NCBI GenBank assembly: GCA_958510825.1
Contig: OY294044.1
Location: forward strand, 38,179,816 to 38,243,815
DNA: 64,000 bases
Source: Brachypterus glaber
Taxonomy: Eukaryota; Arthropoda; Insecta; Coleoptera; Kateretidae
Direction of reading: 5' to 3'
Of this stretch, positions 37,421 through 49,388 are shown one piece after another. Both the position numbers and the translations under genes were made by a program. Position 1 is the first letter of the stretch; each line of letters opens with the position of its first letter. The notes beneath the pieces are model-generated. The model was not told where the DNA came from. It was given only the letters and a program-made list of their open reading frames with translations, and did not search any database.

Positions 37421-38446
37421 CCTGTATTACTATAATTGTGGGGACGTCGGATTTTTACGTATCTTATGTGGACCTCGAATCTGGCAACGTAGTATTGTAG
37501 ATCTGATTCTGCTGATTTTATAGCTACCTGTAAATTTTCGATACACTCCAAAAAAAACCCCTTACACACTTGTAAAATCAATTAATAAAAGTCCCTACAA
37601 TGTAGTGTGTAAAAATGTCCTCACAATACTTGTAAACTTTAGGTGTGTATGTATGCCCCCACAATATAATTAAATATCCGGTGTGCATACACGGTGTCCC
37701 ACGGTAGACAAATCAGTCAAATTGTGGCGTTATTATCAAAGCAATTAAAATATATTTTTTACCAGTCAATATAGACCTAGTTACCTTCAATGTACGCCAG
37801 AAAAAAGGGTTGTACTTTTTTCTGTTTTTAGGCTAGAGCAAAAGTCCAAACAGAATTTTTTTTTAGCATAATAACATTTTTTAACGCCAAAATTTAAAAA
37901 AATAATATCATTTCTTTATCATATGATAGTTTTTTTTACTAAAAACAATAGTTTTCTATTTAAATTTTTAATTTTAGAAAACGGTAAAAATAGTAAGTGC
38001 ATTATGGAATGACCCCGCTAATGTAAAAGAGAGGATGCTATGAAAATAAATGTTTGCAAATATGACGTTCACGATAAAAATAAATGTCAAATCTAATGTT
38101 ATAAATTAGATTTTTACTTAGACTTAGTAAGGACCTTGTGGACTAGGGTATTTTATACTACAGAGTGTATTACTTAATTACTAATAAATTTTGATTTTTT
38201 GCGCTCAATCAAATTTTTTAATTGGTATGATTGGATTAATCTTAGATTAATCTTAGCAGTTTTTTTTACAAAGTCAAGTCTATATCATAATGAAAGTATT
38301 GGTAAAGCAAGTTATTATAAAACCTATTGGACAACTTATGATAAAACATGTTTTATAATTATGAGATTTTAAAAAACATAATTAATTAGCTTGTAAAGAA
38401 CCCCCTTCCCTCGCAGTTGCATGAAGTTGCAGCTGATTCATATTAG

Positions 38447-39075
38447 CAGGTCCGGATTCAGGGGGGTGCAGGGGGTACAGATTACCCGGGGCCCGGGCTC
38501 GAAGGGGGCCCGGCGACAGAAGTTTTTAATAAACAGTTTATTTATTTATACTCCCCCAGATCGATAAGGCGTCAAAATCAGCAAATAAGTAGATCTCGTT
38601 CCAAATGGGCAATAGAAAAAATTTCGCCGCGGCAGCGCTTAAGCCTTTTTGGATTTTTGTAAAAAATAATAGTGCACTGTTACTAGTGTTTTAAAATTTG
38701 TAAAAAAATTCGCCCGCGGCGCTAGGGCTAATTTACCTACGTATTTTTTTTAGTTCAAGCTTGCAAAAGCTTAAAATTTGTAAAAAAATTGCCTGCGGCG
38801 CCAGAGCTATCAAAATTGAAAAAAAAATTCGCCTGCGGCGCTAAGACTTTATTATTTTTTACATACTTAAGCTTGCTGAACTATGAAAATAAAACAGTCA
38901 GAAATTAACATAATTTGGAAAAATTTTCGACTGCGGCGCTTAGTTAATGAATGGGGGCGCCGCTTCGGCCCTCAGTGCCTTAGCTGCAGGCCTGCATGGG
39001 AAAATTATGTTTTGAAAAAATGGGGGCCCGAGTAAAAAGTTGCACCGGGGCCCGGGCTGGATCTGTCCGGCCCTG
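38447..39075. mobile_element. non-autonomous hAT element nested in the mariner-like element
   Basis: Ends CAGGTCCGGATTCAGG and, inverted, CAGGGCCGGACAGATCCAG, with an exact 8-bp target duplication CATATTAG (38439-38446 and 39076-39083). Both features are typical of hAT transposons, and the terminal CAGGGCCGGAT with adjoining ggggcccggg stretches resembles widespread insect hAT ends. The 629-bp interior is non-coding, with repeated cctgcggcgc segments. Confidence 0.85.
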
Positions 39076-39808
39076 CATATTAGGGTCACTTCATCTAGTC
39101 CTACTTCGTGCTTTTGTTCTTAGTCGTTTGTTTTGTTTTTTTGAACCAAACCAGACCAAAATTAGACCAAATACAGAAGAACAAAGGAAAAAAACTGTCA
39201 TATTATGGGCAATTTAGTCAATTAATTTATTGTTATGTAATTAATTACGTACATTTTGGTTGGAATTAAAAGTTAAATGATACTAAGAATAATTCTCATA
39301 AGTTAAAATTTCAAATTGATTGTTATTATTAATATTATTTATTAATATGCGAAACGCAAGACGTATTTATGATATTTGAATTAATTAACTCATCAATGTG
39401 TCAAATTCTATACATCTACAAAATATTACGCCTTTCTAGAATATTTTCAGTGTCATTAGAATTGTTTTTTACAATATTTCAAATAAATCCATGTTAGTCC
39501 TTAGGTTTTCCCAAATCACTCCAGTTCTGATGAAAAAAAGGTCAAAATTACGCATCTAACTTCAGAGAATCATGGGAATATAAATTCCATTTCACAAAAT
39601 CTATTATTAGCAAATAATTCTAATTCTTTGCGAGTCTTCCACGATTCAAATGGAATCAAATCAAGCAGCAAGTTAATATGTATCTGCATTGATCCTCTTC
39701 CCCACATCGTCTACATAAGAAGCCCCCATTTTTAACACGATAAAGCAATTTAATTTTGTTTAGATATCTGAGTCTGTCTGTGTATCTATCTGTCTTTTTG
39801 TAAAGTAG

Positions 39809-40887
39809 TTAGTCATAGTCGTTTCGTAAATGTTCAAAAGTTCTCCCATCCTTCTGAATACACATAAAAAGCCTACTTTCAAAATGATTTCTGACTCGTT
39901 GAAGCATTACCGGTGTTATTTCGTTAAATGCTTCAACGATTCTTTGACGCATATTTTCAGGAGTGGTGGGAGCTTGTCGGTAAACCCTGTCCTTTACAAA
40001 TCCCCACAAAAAAAAATCACACGGGGTTAAATCGGGTGATCTTGCTGGCCAGGCAATTTGACCACCACGACCTATCCATGTATTATAAGTCTCATCCAAA
40101 AAAGTCCTCACCTCATGAAAAAAATGAGCAGGAGCCCCATCCTGCATAAAAATTATGTCATTTCGCAAATTTAGTGGTACGTCTTCTAAAAGTTCCGGTA
40201 ATTCATCACGCAAAAAAATTAGGTACATATTCTCATTTAGATGCCCATTAAAAAAGTAAGGTCCAATAACCGAATCCCCCAGTACCCCTCCCCAAACATT
40301 TAAAGACCAAATCCGCTGGTTGTCAACATGCCTAACCCAATGCGGATTTTCAACAGACCAATAATGCATGCTATGCCTGTTGACAACTCCATTGCTTTTA
40401 AATGTAGATTCGTCACTAAACAAAATTTTGGTAGAAAAGTCCTCGTCATCCCCTGTTAATTCCAAAAGTTCATCACAAAATCGAACCCTATTTTCAAAAT
40501 CCCTCCCATGTGACTCTTGATTAAGACATAATTTATACGGATGTAATTTAGAATTTTTAATAACCCTACTAACTGATGTGCGTGATAAATGATGTTCCCT
40601 TGCGATTATCCTTGTAGAAGTGTGGGGATAATTGATAACTGCTTCTTGAATTATAGTTATAGTTTCAGGATCCTTGGTTACAGGACTTTCGCAAACTTTT
40701 TTATGTCCCTCACTCCTCCAGTATCCAAAAATAAATTAACAATTCTTCGTACGCTAAAGTAACTAATACTATCATCGGGGAACTTTTCTACTATTCTTCT
40801 CGTTGTTTCTCTTAAATTTCGAGCACATTCTCCATAAGTTAAAATAATTTCTTTCTTTACTTCTAAAGTTATCATTTTGGCATTCAA
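39809..40887 (-). pseudogene. mariner-like transposase, one frame break
   Basis: The N-terminal helix-turn-helix (MNAKMITLEVKKEIILTYGE, DUF4817-like) runs from 40887. One base is missing in an A-run near 40700-40710, after which the frame continues (HTSTRIIAREHHLSRTSVSR, HPYKLCLNQE) into the DDE domain: FSDESTF (first Asp), FMQDGAPAH (second Asp) and SPDLTPCDFFLWG (third Asp), ending at 39809. Forty residues separate the second and third catalytic Asp, wider than the 34 of classical mariner. All three catalytic Asp are present; only the N-terminal frame break disables it. Confidence 0.85.
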
Positions 40888-41344
40888 AACTTGGTTTTAT
40901 AAGAATCTTGCTTTGTTAATTTTTTGATTATAATGTAAAATCAAATTTGACATTTATTGTCATCATATACGACTTATTTAAAAAATTTAATTTCAAGGCA
41001 TCCTACTCTTTTGCCATAGCGGGGTCATTCTATTATGCAATTGCCCTTTTTTAAGGTTTTATAAAATTAAGAATTTAAATCGAAAATTATTGTTTTTAGT
41101 GAAAAAAACTATCATATGATAAAGAAAAATTGTTACTTTTTTTAATTTTGGCATTTGAAAGTATTGTTATGCTTTTAAAAGTGCATGTGCTCTAGTTCAA
41201 AACCAAAAAAGAGTAGAAAACTTTTGTTTTGGGTCAATTGAAGATAATTAGGTCCATATTGACTGGTAAAAGTTTCATGTTGATATCTTTGTTAATAACG
41301 CCACAGTTTTACTGATTTGTCTACCGTGGGACACCGTGTATATG

Positions 41345-43200
41345 TCCTCACAATAGAGGTAAACTTCAGATGTGTAACCCCACAATTTAATAAAATATCA
41401 TGTGTGTATATATGTCCCCACAATATGCTTAAAGCTCAGGCGTGTATAAAATATTTCCCGCATTTTGCTTTCCAATTTTGAAAATTTCGGAAAGCCTTGT
41501 ATTCGTGCAAAAATTTTCAAATTGTTTTTTTGTGTATTTTTGCGTTTTATGACGTTTTATGTCGATATAAATCAATTTCGAGCAAAAAAAAAATTGTCTA
41601 TCGGTCAGTCGGTCGGTCGGTCGATCGGTCTGTCCGGGAAATCTTGTGGGCACGATAACTTAAGAACGCTTTAAGCTAGAGACTTGAAATTTGGCATACA
41701 GGTATGTTACCAAAAGTTCTCGCTCGGGATTGTTTTTGGTAAACAATGGGGTGCGGCAAGGGGGGCAAATGAGGAAAAATACATTTTTTTTAGAAAAATT
41801 AAAATTGCTATATATGGGTTTTTGAGGTAGCTGAAATTAAATCTGATAAAAAAACTTTTCTAATTCCAACCCCGAGGGGTGAGGGGGTAAATATTTTTCA
41901 ATATTATTAATATTTTCTTCAAAATTGGTATATAGGGGTTTTTGGGGTCGACGAATATGAATCTGATATTACGTTTTTTCTAATTTCACCCCCTGAGTGG
42001 TGGGGGTAGTTTTCGTGAAAACTGGTGTATTGGGGTTTTTAAGGTTGCTGAAAGTGATTCTGACAATAAAATTTTTCTAAATTCACCCCCTGAGGAGGGG
42101 GGGGGGGGGTAGTTTTCGTGAAACTTGTTATATTGGTGTTTTTGAGGTTGTTGAAAGTGCATCTGATTATAAAAAAAATCAAACTTTCCCCTAAAGGGGC
42201 AGAGGGTAGTTTTCGTGAAAATTGTTATATTAAGGTTTTTATGGTTGCTGAAAGTCAATAAATAATAATTTTACTGGGCAGTGTATTTTAAAATAAAATC
42301 CGTTATACTTAGAGTCTATAAATATGAGTAGAACTTATTTAGAAAATTAGTTGTCTAAGTGATTTTTTCCAGTAAACATCACGTTGGGTAAAAATAGGTA
42401 AAGGTGAGTAATAGTCTCTATGTGTTTCCTTATATCCTGACCCAAATATCAAAAAACTCTTAATTATTAAATTAAAACTGCCACCCCATATAGAAGAAAA
42501 TTTTCGCATACTTTATTTTTGTCTAAATGCAAGTTTTCGCATCTACCCGTTTCAGTTTTTTTTTAAAAAAACTTTTTTTATTTTACCTTAATATAGAATT
42601 AAAAAAAAATATATTAAATCATATTAAAATTTGTATTTTGTTTTATTTTATATCAATAATATTTATTGTTCCAGCAAAAATATTTACACAAAATAAATCA
42701 AAATATAACAAATTTTAAACTTCGTCCCCATAAAAATTTATACACATAATGCCAAATTTCTAAATTTTAAATAAGATATTGTATGCAATTTAATTGCATT
42801 TTTCGTCCCCACAATGTTACACACACACAAAATAATTTAATTATAAAATTTATTTATTTTTTACAGAGGGAGCCACATGCTTAAACTACAACTAGTCCCC
42901 ACAAGTATAGTAAAACCTAAAATTTTAACACACCAAATATTTAATAGTATTGTGGGGTCATTTAAAAAACTACTTTTTTTCCTATTATACTTACATTTTG
43001 TTGACAAAATTAATATTATTTAGAGATATACAAAATGGGAAACCTTCTATCTAAGAAATTTTCAAAATAGTTTAAAAATAAGGAAGCTGTGGCTAAAAAT
43101 ACTTATGGGGACGTGTGTAAGTCCCCACAATTTCACCAAGATCGATCATTGCAGGGGAAGCCTACATATTATTCTACAAACAAGGTCAAAAATTTTAAAA
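41345..43200. repeat. repeat field with gtccccacaa motifs, CGGT run and 120-bp family
   Basis: Contains gtcctcacaa/gtccccacaa motifs near 41345, 41415, 42800, 42895 and 43130. A cggtcagtcggtcggtcggt run lies at 41600-41630. It is followed by the head sequence acgataacttaagaacgctt / gaaatttggcatacaggtat (41655-41705) and four degenerate 80-120-bp repeats to 42260. No gene was found. Confidence 0.7.
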
Positions 43201-43206
43201 TAGTTA

Positions 43207-43956
43207 GGGGCTGTCCATATATTACGTAACGCAATTTTTCAAAAAAATTGACCCCCCCCCCCCTGTGTAACAAACTGTCACATTTACCAACACTCCCCCT
43301 CCCCCCTGTGTAACGCGTAACAATATAAAAATTTGTATTTTTTTTTCTAACATATCTTGATACAGAATTCCGCATAATGCAAGACGGTAAAAATGATACA
43401 TATTTATTATAATAATACATATAGCACTTAATGCACTCAAACGAAAAAATCACTCAAACTTTAAAAAAATATTCATAATCAATATCACACAGGGAAAAAA
43501 TACTAGATACCTCTTTTTACACTGAGTGTCACATATAACACATATATTGTTTATGCACAGGTACACAAAATGGTACACACATTGGTGTTCTATGAGTACA
43601 CATTCCGCGCGAAAATGTATCATCGCCGATGATTCATCGGCAAGATCACGCAAGAACAGGGCAGTAAGATTTTTTTTAATATCAATATCAACAGTTTTTT
43701 ACTGATTACAATATTATTTAAATATGCATAGTTTCGTCAATTTTTGTGTGAAAAGGGGAATTATGGGCCACTAAATAGTAATTTATGTTGAAATAAAAAT
43801 ACATCTGCAAAGCTTAGGAAATAAACATTAAATTTATTAAATTCCGTTACGTAACGTTTACCTAGACCCCCCCCTCCCCCCTGTCACAAACTGTACCAAT
43901 TTCTCTGACCCCCTCCCCCCCCCCCTAGGCGCGTTACGTAATATATGGACAGCCCC
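43207..43956. mobile_element. MITE with ggggctgtccatatattacg ends, TTA duplication
   Basis: Inverted ends GGGGCTGTCCATATATTACGTAACGC and partner, flanked by TTA (43204-43206 and 43957-43959), a PIF/Harbinger-like target size. Subterminal C-runs with ctgtgtaacaaactgtcac mirror gtcacaaactgtaccaa on the other side. The 750-bp interior is non-coding. Confidence 0.8.
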
Positions 43957-44114
43957 TTAGTGATATTATTTTGTATTATTACATTTATTGTTATATTTAT
44001 CATATCCCCATTAGCTAAATAATTCTAGTCCTGAGTAGCGTAAGATTGGAACATGAGGCTAGAATTACTAATCATTGTAATTTTTTTCTTACGATAAATA
44101 AATGAATTGAATTT

Positions 44115-45150
44115 ATGAGGGGTGTTTTCCGACCTTGCGGCGAAATTTAGTTTTTCTTTACATTCTTGTTATTTATGTAGTAACCATCGATTTAAGAGCA
44201 AAATTTAAAAAAATCTATCGGTTAGTTTTTTTTAATTTAGATTTTTTTTATAAAAATCTGCAACTGTTTAATTAAAACTGCTTAATTTTGTACAAAAAAA
44301 GTAAATACCATTTTTTTAAAATCTATTGCCGTTTTGTCACAATACGCGATTAAGTTTTAAAGTAAAACGAAAAAGTATAAATTAATCTTTATATTTATTA
44401 AAAATTATCTAAGGAGGCTTATTTTACTGTAAAATGTCAAATTACCTTAAAACACATTATTTTTAATAAATATAAAGATGAACTTTTTTGTTTTACTTTA
44501 AACTTTAATCGTGTATTGTGACAAAACGGTAAAAGATTTAAAAAAATAGTGTTTACTTTTTTGTAAAAAATTAAGCAATCTTTGTTTTATTTATAATAAT
44601 ATTCTTATTATAATTAGAAATAACCGAAATATAGACAAATAATTGAATAGGTGCAGATTTTTATAAAAAAATATAAATAAAAAAAAAACTAACTGATAGA
44701 TTTTTTTAACTTTACTCCTAAATCCTTGGTTACTACATAATTAACAAGAACATAAAAAAAACTAAAGTTCGCTACAAGTTCGGAAAACAGCCCTTAGAAT
44801 TGCACCATTATTTTTAATAAATATAAAGATGAACTTTTTTGTTTTTCTTTAAACTTTAATCGCGTATAGTGACAAAACGGTAAAAAATTTAAAAAAATAG
44901 TGTTTACTTTTTTGTAAAAAATTAAGCAATCTTTGTTTTATTTATAATAATATTCTTATTATAATTAGAAATAACCGAAATATAGACAAATAATTGAATA
45001 GGTACAGATTTTTATAAAAAATATAAATAAAAAAAAACTAACTGATAGATTTTTTTAACTTTACTCTTAAATCCTTGGTTACTACATAATTAACAAGAAC
45101 ATAAAAAAAAGTTCGCTACAAGTTCGGAAAACAGCCCTTAGAATTGCACC
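44115..45150. mobile_element. foldback element with its right arm duplicated
   Basis: The left arm gggtgttttccgaccttgcg onward pairs with a right arm ending cggaaaacagcccttagaat at about 44808, about 300 bp each (shared pieces include ccgttttgtcacaatacgcg and its inverse). The right arm is then repeated in direct orientation, 44806-45150, with only small differences and the same end. Confidence 0.75.
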
Positions 45151-45461
45151 GTGAAGTGTTTAATCATTAATATTGATTCATTATAATTATTGACTTTATT
45201 GCTTCTTTGCCGGTACAGCCGATGGCCTCTGAAAACTGTCTTAGTTCTGGCATAGTAAGCAGTTTCACATAATTAATATTAATTAATTATTATTATTAAT
45301 TTTGGAAACGTTCTTTAAACAATCAAAAATTCCAAACCCCTCCTTTAAAAATCTAATTTTTGAAAATTTATATCTTGTTTTCTACTTTATAGTTATACAT
45401 TACGTTTAATTAATAGAAGGGTTTTAACTTTAAATTCTTGTTTTTATATTATTTTATTGAC

Positions 45462-45742
45462 TTAGTGCTCTTTACTTGTAAGCCGACGTCGTGGGCCTAC
45501 AAGTAAAAGGCACTAAGTCCATGTCTTTTTTCAAATTTAATTGAATTAAACTAATTCAGTTTTTCTTTATTTAACTGCAAATGGGACATTATTATGTCCA
45601 AATATGTCATTGCGATTTGCGGTAGTTATTTTCCAAAAACAATTATTACAAAAATTAAAAAACAACAATAAAAGTTAAATTTGTTAATATCTTAAATCCA
45701 TGTTTTTGGACTTAGTGCTCTTTACTTGTAAGCCGACGATAT
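45462..45742. mobile_element. MITE copies with the ctttacttgtaagccgacg end
   Basis: One complete copy at about 45490-45742 has inverted ends (gggcctacaagtaaaaggca and tgctctttacttgtaagccg). It abuts another right end at 45462-45488. This is the same family as 14549-14778. Confidence 0.6.
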
Positions 45743-48700
45743 AATTAGAACACTCTGTATACAATAAATATATTTCGTTTTTATTTATTAAGTTACTTAA
45801 TACTTAAAAAATTCTGTATTTTGAGTGAAAATGAAAGTGGGGTAACCATGGATAAAATAAAGGTCAAACCTATTGTTTTTTTTTAATTTAACTTTTAAAC
45901 AAACGCTTTGTCCTAGATACTTTATATTTGGTAGAAGTCTAGATATTAAGTACATTCACTTTCGTAGTAAATTTGAAACCTCTAGGTCAAAGTATTGAAA
46001 AGTTATTGCGAAAAAGACAAAAAATAGGGGTTTTACCCCGTTTGGGCCAATTTACCAATTTTGATTACTACAAAAAATAAGCTGGATCTTCTCCTATACG
46101 TAAAATACAAAATAAAAAAAAACGCTTGTCGATAGCTAATCCAAAAATAGAGGTTATGTGCTTACGTACATACTGACATATGGACAGACAAAATTTTTTT
46201 TTGCAGATTTTGACTTAAAATGAGCTAAAACGTCGAGAAGGTGAAAAAAAAGATAATCGAAAATTTTTATCCGTCATGCCCGAATGGGAGACTTTTGCTC
46301 TATTTTGGTTTTTCCACATTATTAGACACCCTGTATACACCGTGTATTTGAAATAGCGTCGGAAAAAAAATACACGAATAGCTCATGGTATAACTAACAT
46401 TTTCCGTGAAAATTAAAAAAATATGTGCAGTAGTTTCAGAATGGGGTTTTTTTGAAAAAAATGTACCTTTTAGCCGTACGTCAATGTCACGCTGTGAAAT
46501 TCTCTAAATTAATGGCGACCTTGTAGCAAATATGTATGCAATCTTCCCAACGTTGCCAGATTCACTCGATGAGAAAAGTTTTTTTAAACTTACCTACCGT
46601 AGTAAAATAGGGGCATGTTTTCATGAAGTAAACATCATTATCACCTAGGTAATAATAATATTTTAGGTATCCGCTGAATGCCATCGAACTATTTCCCCAA
46701 CCCTTGTTTTTTATCTTAACAAAAAGTTTTCACTGATTTTTTTTAAATTATCAACCACAGCGATTGAATCACTATAAGATTTATTAAATAATAAAGTAAA
46801 AAAATGTACACAACACTTTCCACTTTGAAACACTTTTTTGCATTAGAATGGTCGGGATAGGTATTAAACTTGAAATATTAAACAAAAATTGTCTAATCAC
46901 TACAGGAAAATAACGAGCATAAACCAATGCAATGATTATTAACTATTTATTATTGACACTACGATTTATTGCAAAAAATAATGGTCAAAATAATTTTCTG
47001 AGAATCGAATTAGAACGTAAGTCGTAGCTTCATAAACCAAAGCCAGTTTTTATATTTCTTCAGTTGGCTACACTTTGTTTGGTATTTTTAGGTTAGATCA
47101 TTTATTTTTTCGTATTGTTTTGACAGTAGCAAAACTGTTGTTTACATCCCATCAGGGGGCTATTTTTACGTGCAATAGGAAATTTGGATTTGTGCTGTAT
47201 AAAATACTGATCAAAATGTGAAGTGAATCGCCCGATTTTCAAGAAATTTAAAGTTAAATATCTCCGAATATAATAAAAGGTACACATTTTGAATAGATTA
47301 CATGTATTTAGAGTTGCCAAAAACTTTACACTACTTACTTTACACTACTAGTGATATGGTATTTTTTCTACCAAAAAATCTGCAAGTGTGAGAACGATAA
47401 AGTGTACCCCGTTAAGTTTCAGCATCTGTTAAAAACAACATCTGTTAAATAGTTTGTAGGTGAAGATTATGAATATGGCAAGTACATCTTTGGTTATTAT
47501 TTTAACATTTTTTACGGTACTTTATAATTATTGTTGATAACATTCTATGATGATTAAAAGACGATAAAAGTTATTTTGTCAAAGAGTAAATACGGAATCG
47601 ACAAAATCTGACAACGTTGCATTTTGCAAATTTGAAGCGCGATGATAAAGCTTACAGATGCGTCGTCTGTAGGCTGGATTTAAGGTGTTCTAAAGATTTT
47701 TTTTAGATTTTTTTTCCAATTTTTTTTTTCTGAATCGATTTTTGGGGTCACAAAGATGATCATACCTAAGAAATCCACACCCCTATGAAGCATAACTTGC
47801 AAGTAAATCACTTAAACGGTTATTGCACCAAAACTGGTCATAGCCTAAGACACAGAACACAAAGGGCTCAGGTTGCAACCCTGCCAGTTTTGTTCAGAAA
47901 CTAAGTTCTACAACATACCAAATTTTCAGCGAAATCCGCGGAAAGACATTTTCCTCACTAAATGTGCGGGGTCCTTTCTCGAAAGCAGTACATTTTAAGT
48001 TTTTTTTACTGATTTGTAATAGTATATTAAAGTACCAGTTTCATAACATACGTTTTTAGCGCACGAGTACAAGTTTAGAAAACGAGCCGCTTGCGGTGAG
48101 TTTTCTAAAGTATTAGTGCGCTAAAAACGTGTTATGAAACGAGTGCTTTATACAATTTTTTATATTTTGCTCTAAAATTTTAAAAAACTTACATTTAAAT
48201 TGATGACTGATTTAGGGATTTTTGTTTCGAATTGGCATTACAGTTTTCGTCATGTTTAAAATTCTAAGAACGAATATTATTTTGATATATTTTATAGTCA
48301 TCTCTTTTTTTTCCACTGCAAGTAACCAAGCCACAATTTTAACACGGTAAAACATAACCTAAACACAAAATTTTGTAGAAAATTAAACTTTAAACCGACG
48401 TTCACAATTGCACGGCAAACGTCAAGAGATAGACTTTTGTCTGTTGCCAACCCAAAAGAAAAAAAAGTAGAGACCTCTTATGGGCCTATAAGAACACGCA
48501 AAATGCGTGTGATTTGAGCTTATAAGAGTCGCAAAATAGAAAAAATATATAAGAATATGTCAATATTCCTTTTCCCTTTTCTAAATGAATGACGTATTTT
48601 AAAAATAGTGTCACTATTTAAGTAATCCACATTGAAAAAAAAAACGTATAAAACCTTTTGGGTAGAAAACCAAAAAAAAACATTGGAAATTTTGTGCTGT

Positions 48701-49109
48701 CTTTTAAGTAATAAAAGGTTTCAAAATAATGACTTTTTTACAGTTGTGTATTCTTAAATTGTGAAGATTGTATAGTATATTACTAGATCTTATTGTAATT
48801 ATACATTATTTATTTATATTTAAAAAGGTTTTGACTAAAATAAAATACAGTATTATAGTAAAAATAACAGAGTATTTATTTTAGGTCTAATAAAACGATA
48901 AATATATTTTTTTAAATAATTCTTGAACATAATATAAAAGCAGTACAATGATTTATTTACAATTAAACAAAAGCTGTTAAGGGGTTCTATAATCTAAAAA
49001 TTACGTTTTTTTTAACTAATAAATCCAGTAAAATATCCAGCAAAAACTACATTTTTTAAGGATTTTTATAGAATTTTATCTTAAATAAGGTACCTTATAA
49101 TAAATAGCT
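45743..49109. other. intergenic/3' flank of Med19, no gene seen
   Basis: AT-rich, with element relics: a cgtgtatttgaaatagcgtc end near 46345 (the 30988 MITE family) and a hairpin at 48050-48150 (cataacatacgtttttagcg against its inverse). Open frames are short and lack protein character. TTTATT at 48952-48957 is a minus-strand AATAAA, about 155 bp beyond the Med19 stop, and is a good poly(A) signal candidate. Confidence 0.5.
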
Positions 49110-49388
49110 TTAACTACTCACATGCTGAATGGGAGTCAAGCCACCACTATGCTCAGGACTGTGTTTCTGTTTTTTCCTTTTCTTCTCCTTTTTCCGCTTT
49201 TTTCTCTCCTTGTCTTCGTCGTGTCTTTTCTGTTTTTTGTGTTTCTTTTCGTGAGTATCACCACTTGTGTCTGTGATTGTTGTTTCTTGGCTTGGTAGTC
49301 CTCCCTCCTTGTGTTTGTGTTTTTTGTGCTTATTTTTGTGTTTGTTCTTTATTGGAGTTGCAGTGGTGTATCTGTACTGTTCAGGTAA
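49110..49388 (-). other. Med19: last coding exon of Med19 (Lys/His-rich tail)
   Basis: The acceptor TTTATTTATTTTTCAG precedes LPEQYRYTTATP. A KHK-rich stretch follows, and the stop is at 49110-49112. Phase 0 matches the GTAAGT donor at 62277. This exon is easily missed because the frame is short and separated by 12.9 kb. Confidence 0.9.

Larger units (their letters stand above)
37690..41338 (-). mobile_element. mariner-like DNA transposon with ~330-bp terminal inverted repeats
   Basis: The left end CACGGTGTCCCACGGTAGAC (37690) and its inverted copy ending CACCGTG (41338) are flanked by TA on both sides (37688-37689, 41339-41340). Inverted similarity continues for about 330 bp (caaatcagt..gtggcgttatt, atcatatgatagttttttt, gaatgaccccgct). 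It contains a transposase on the minus strand and a nested hAT-type element. About 3.0 kb without the nested insert. A LINE C-terminal relic (minus strand, near 39640-39780, YLNKIKL..LCRRCGEED) also seems to lie inside. Confidence 0.88.

Noticed and set aside
49110..49388. Independent lysine-rich gene
   Set aside because: It begins at a splice acceptor with LPEQYR, which continues the Med19 core, and the phases match. It is the last Med19 exon.
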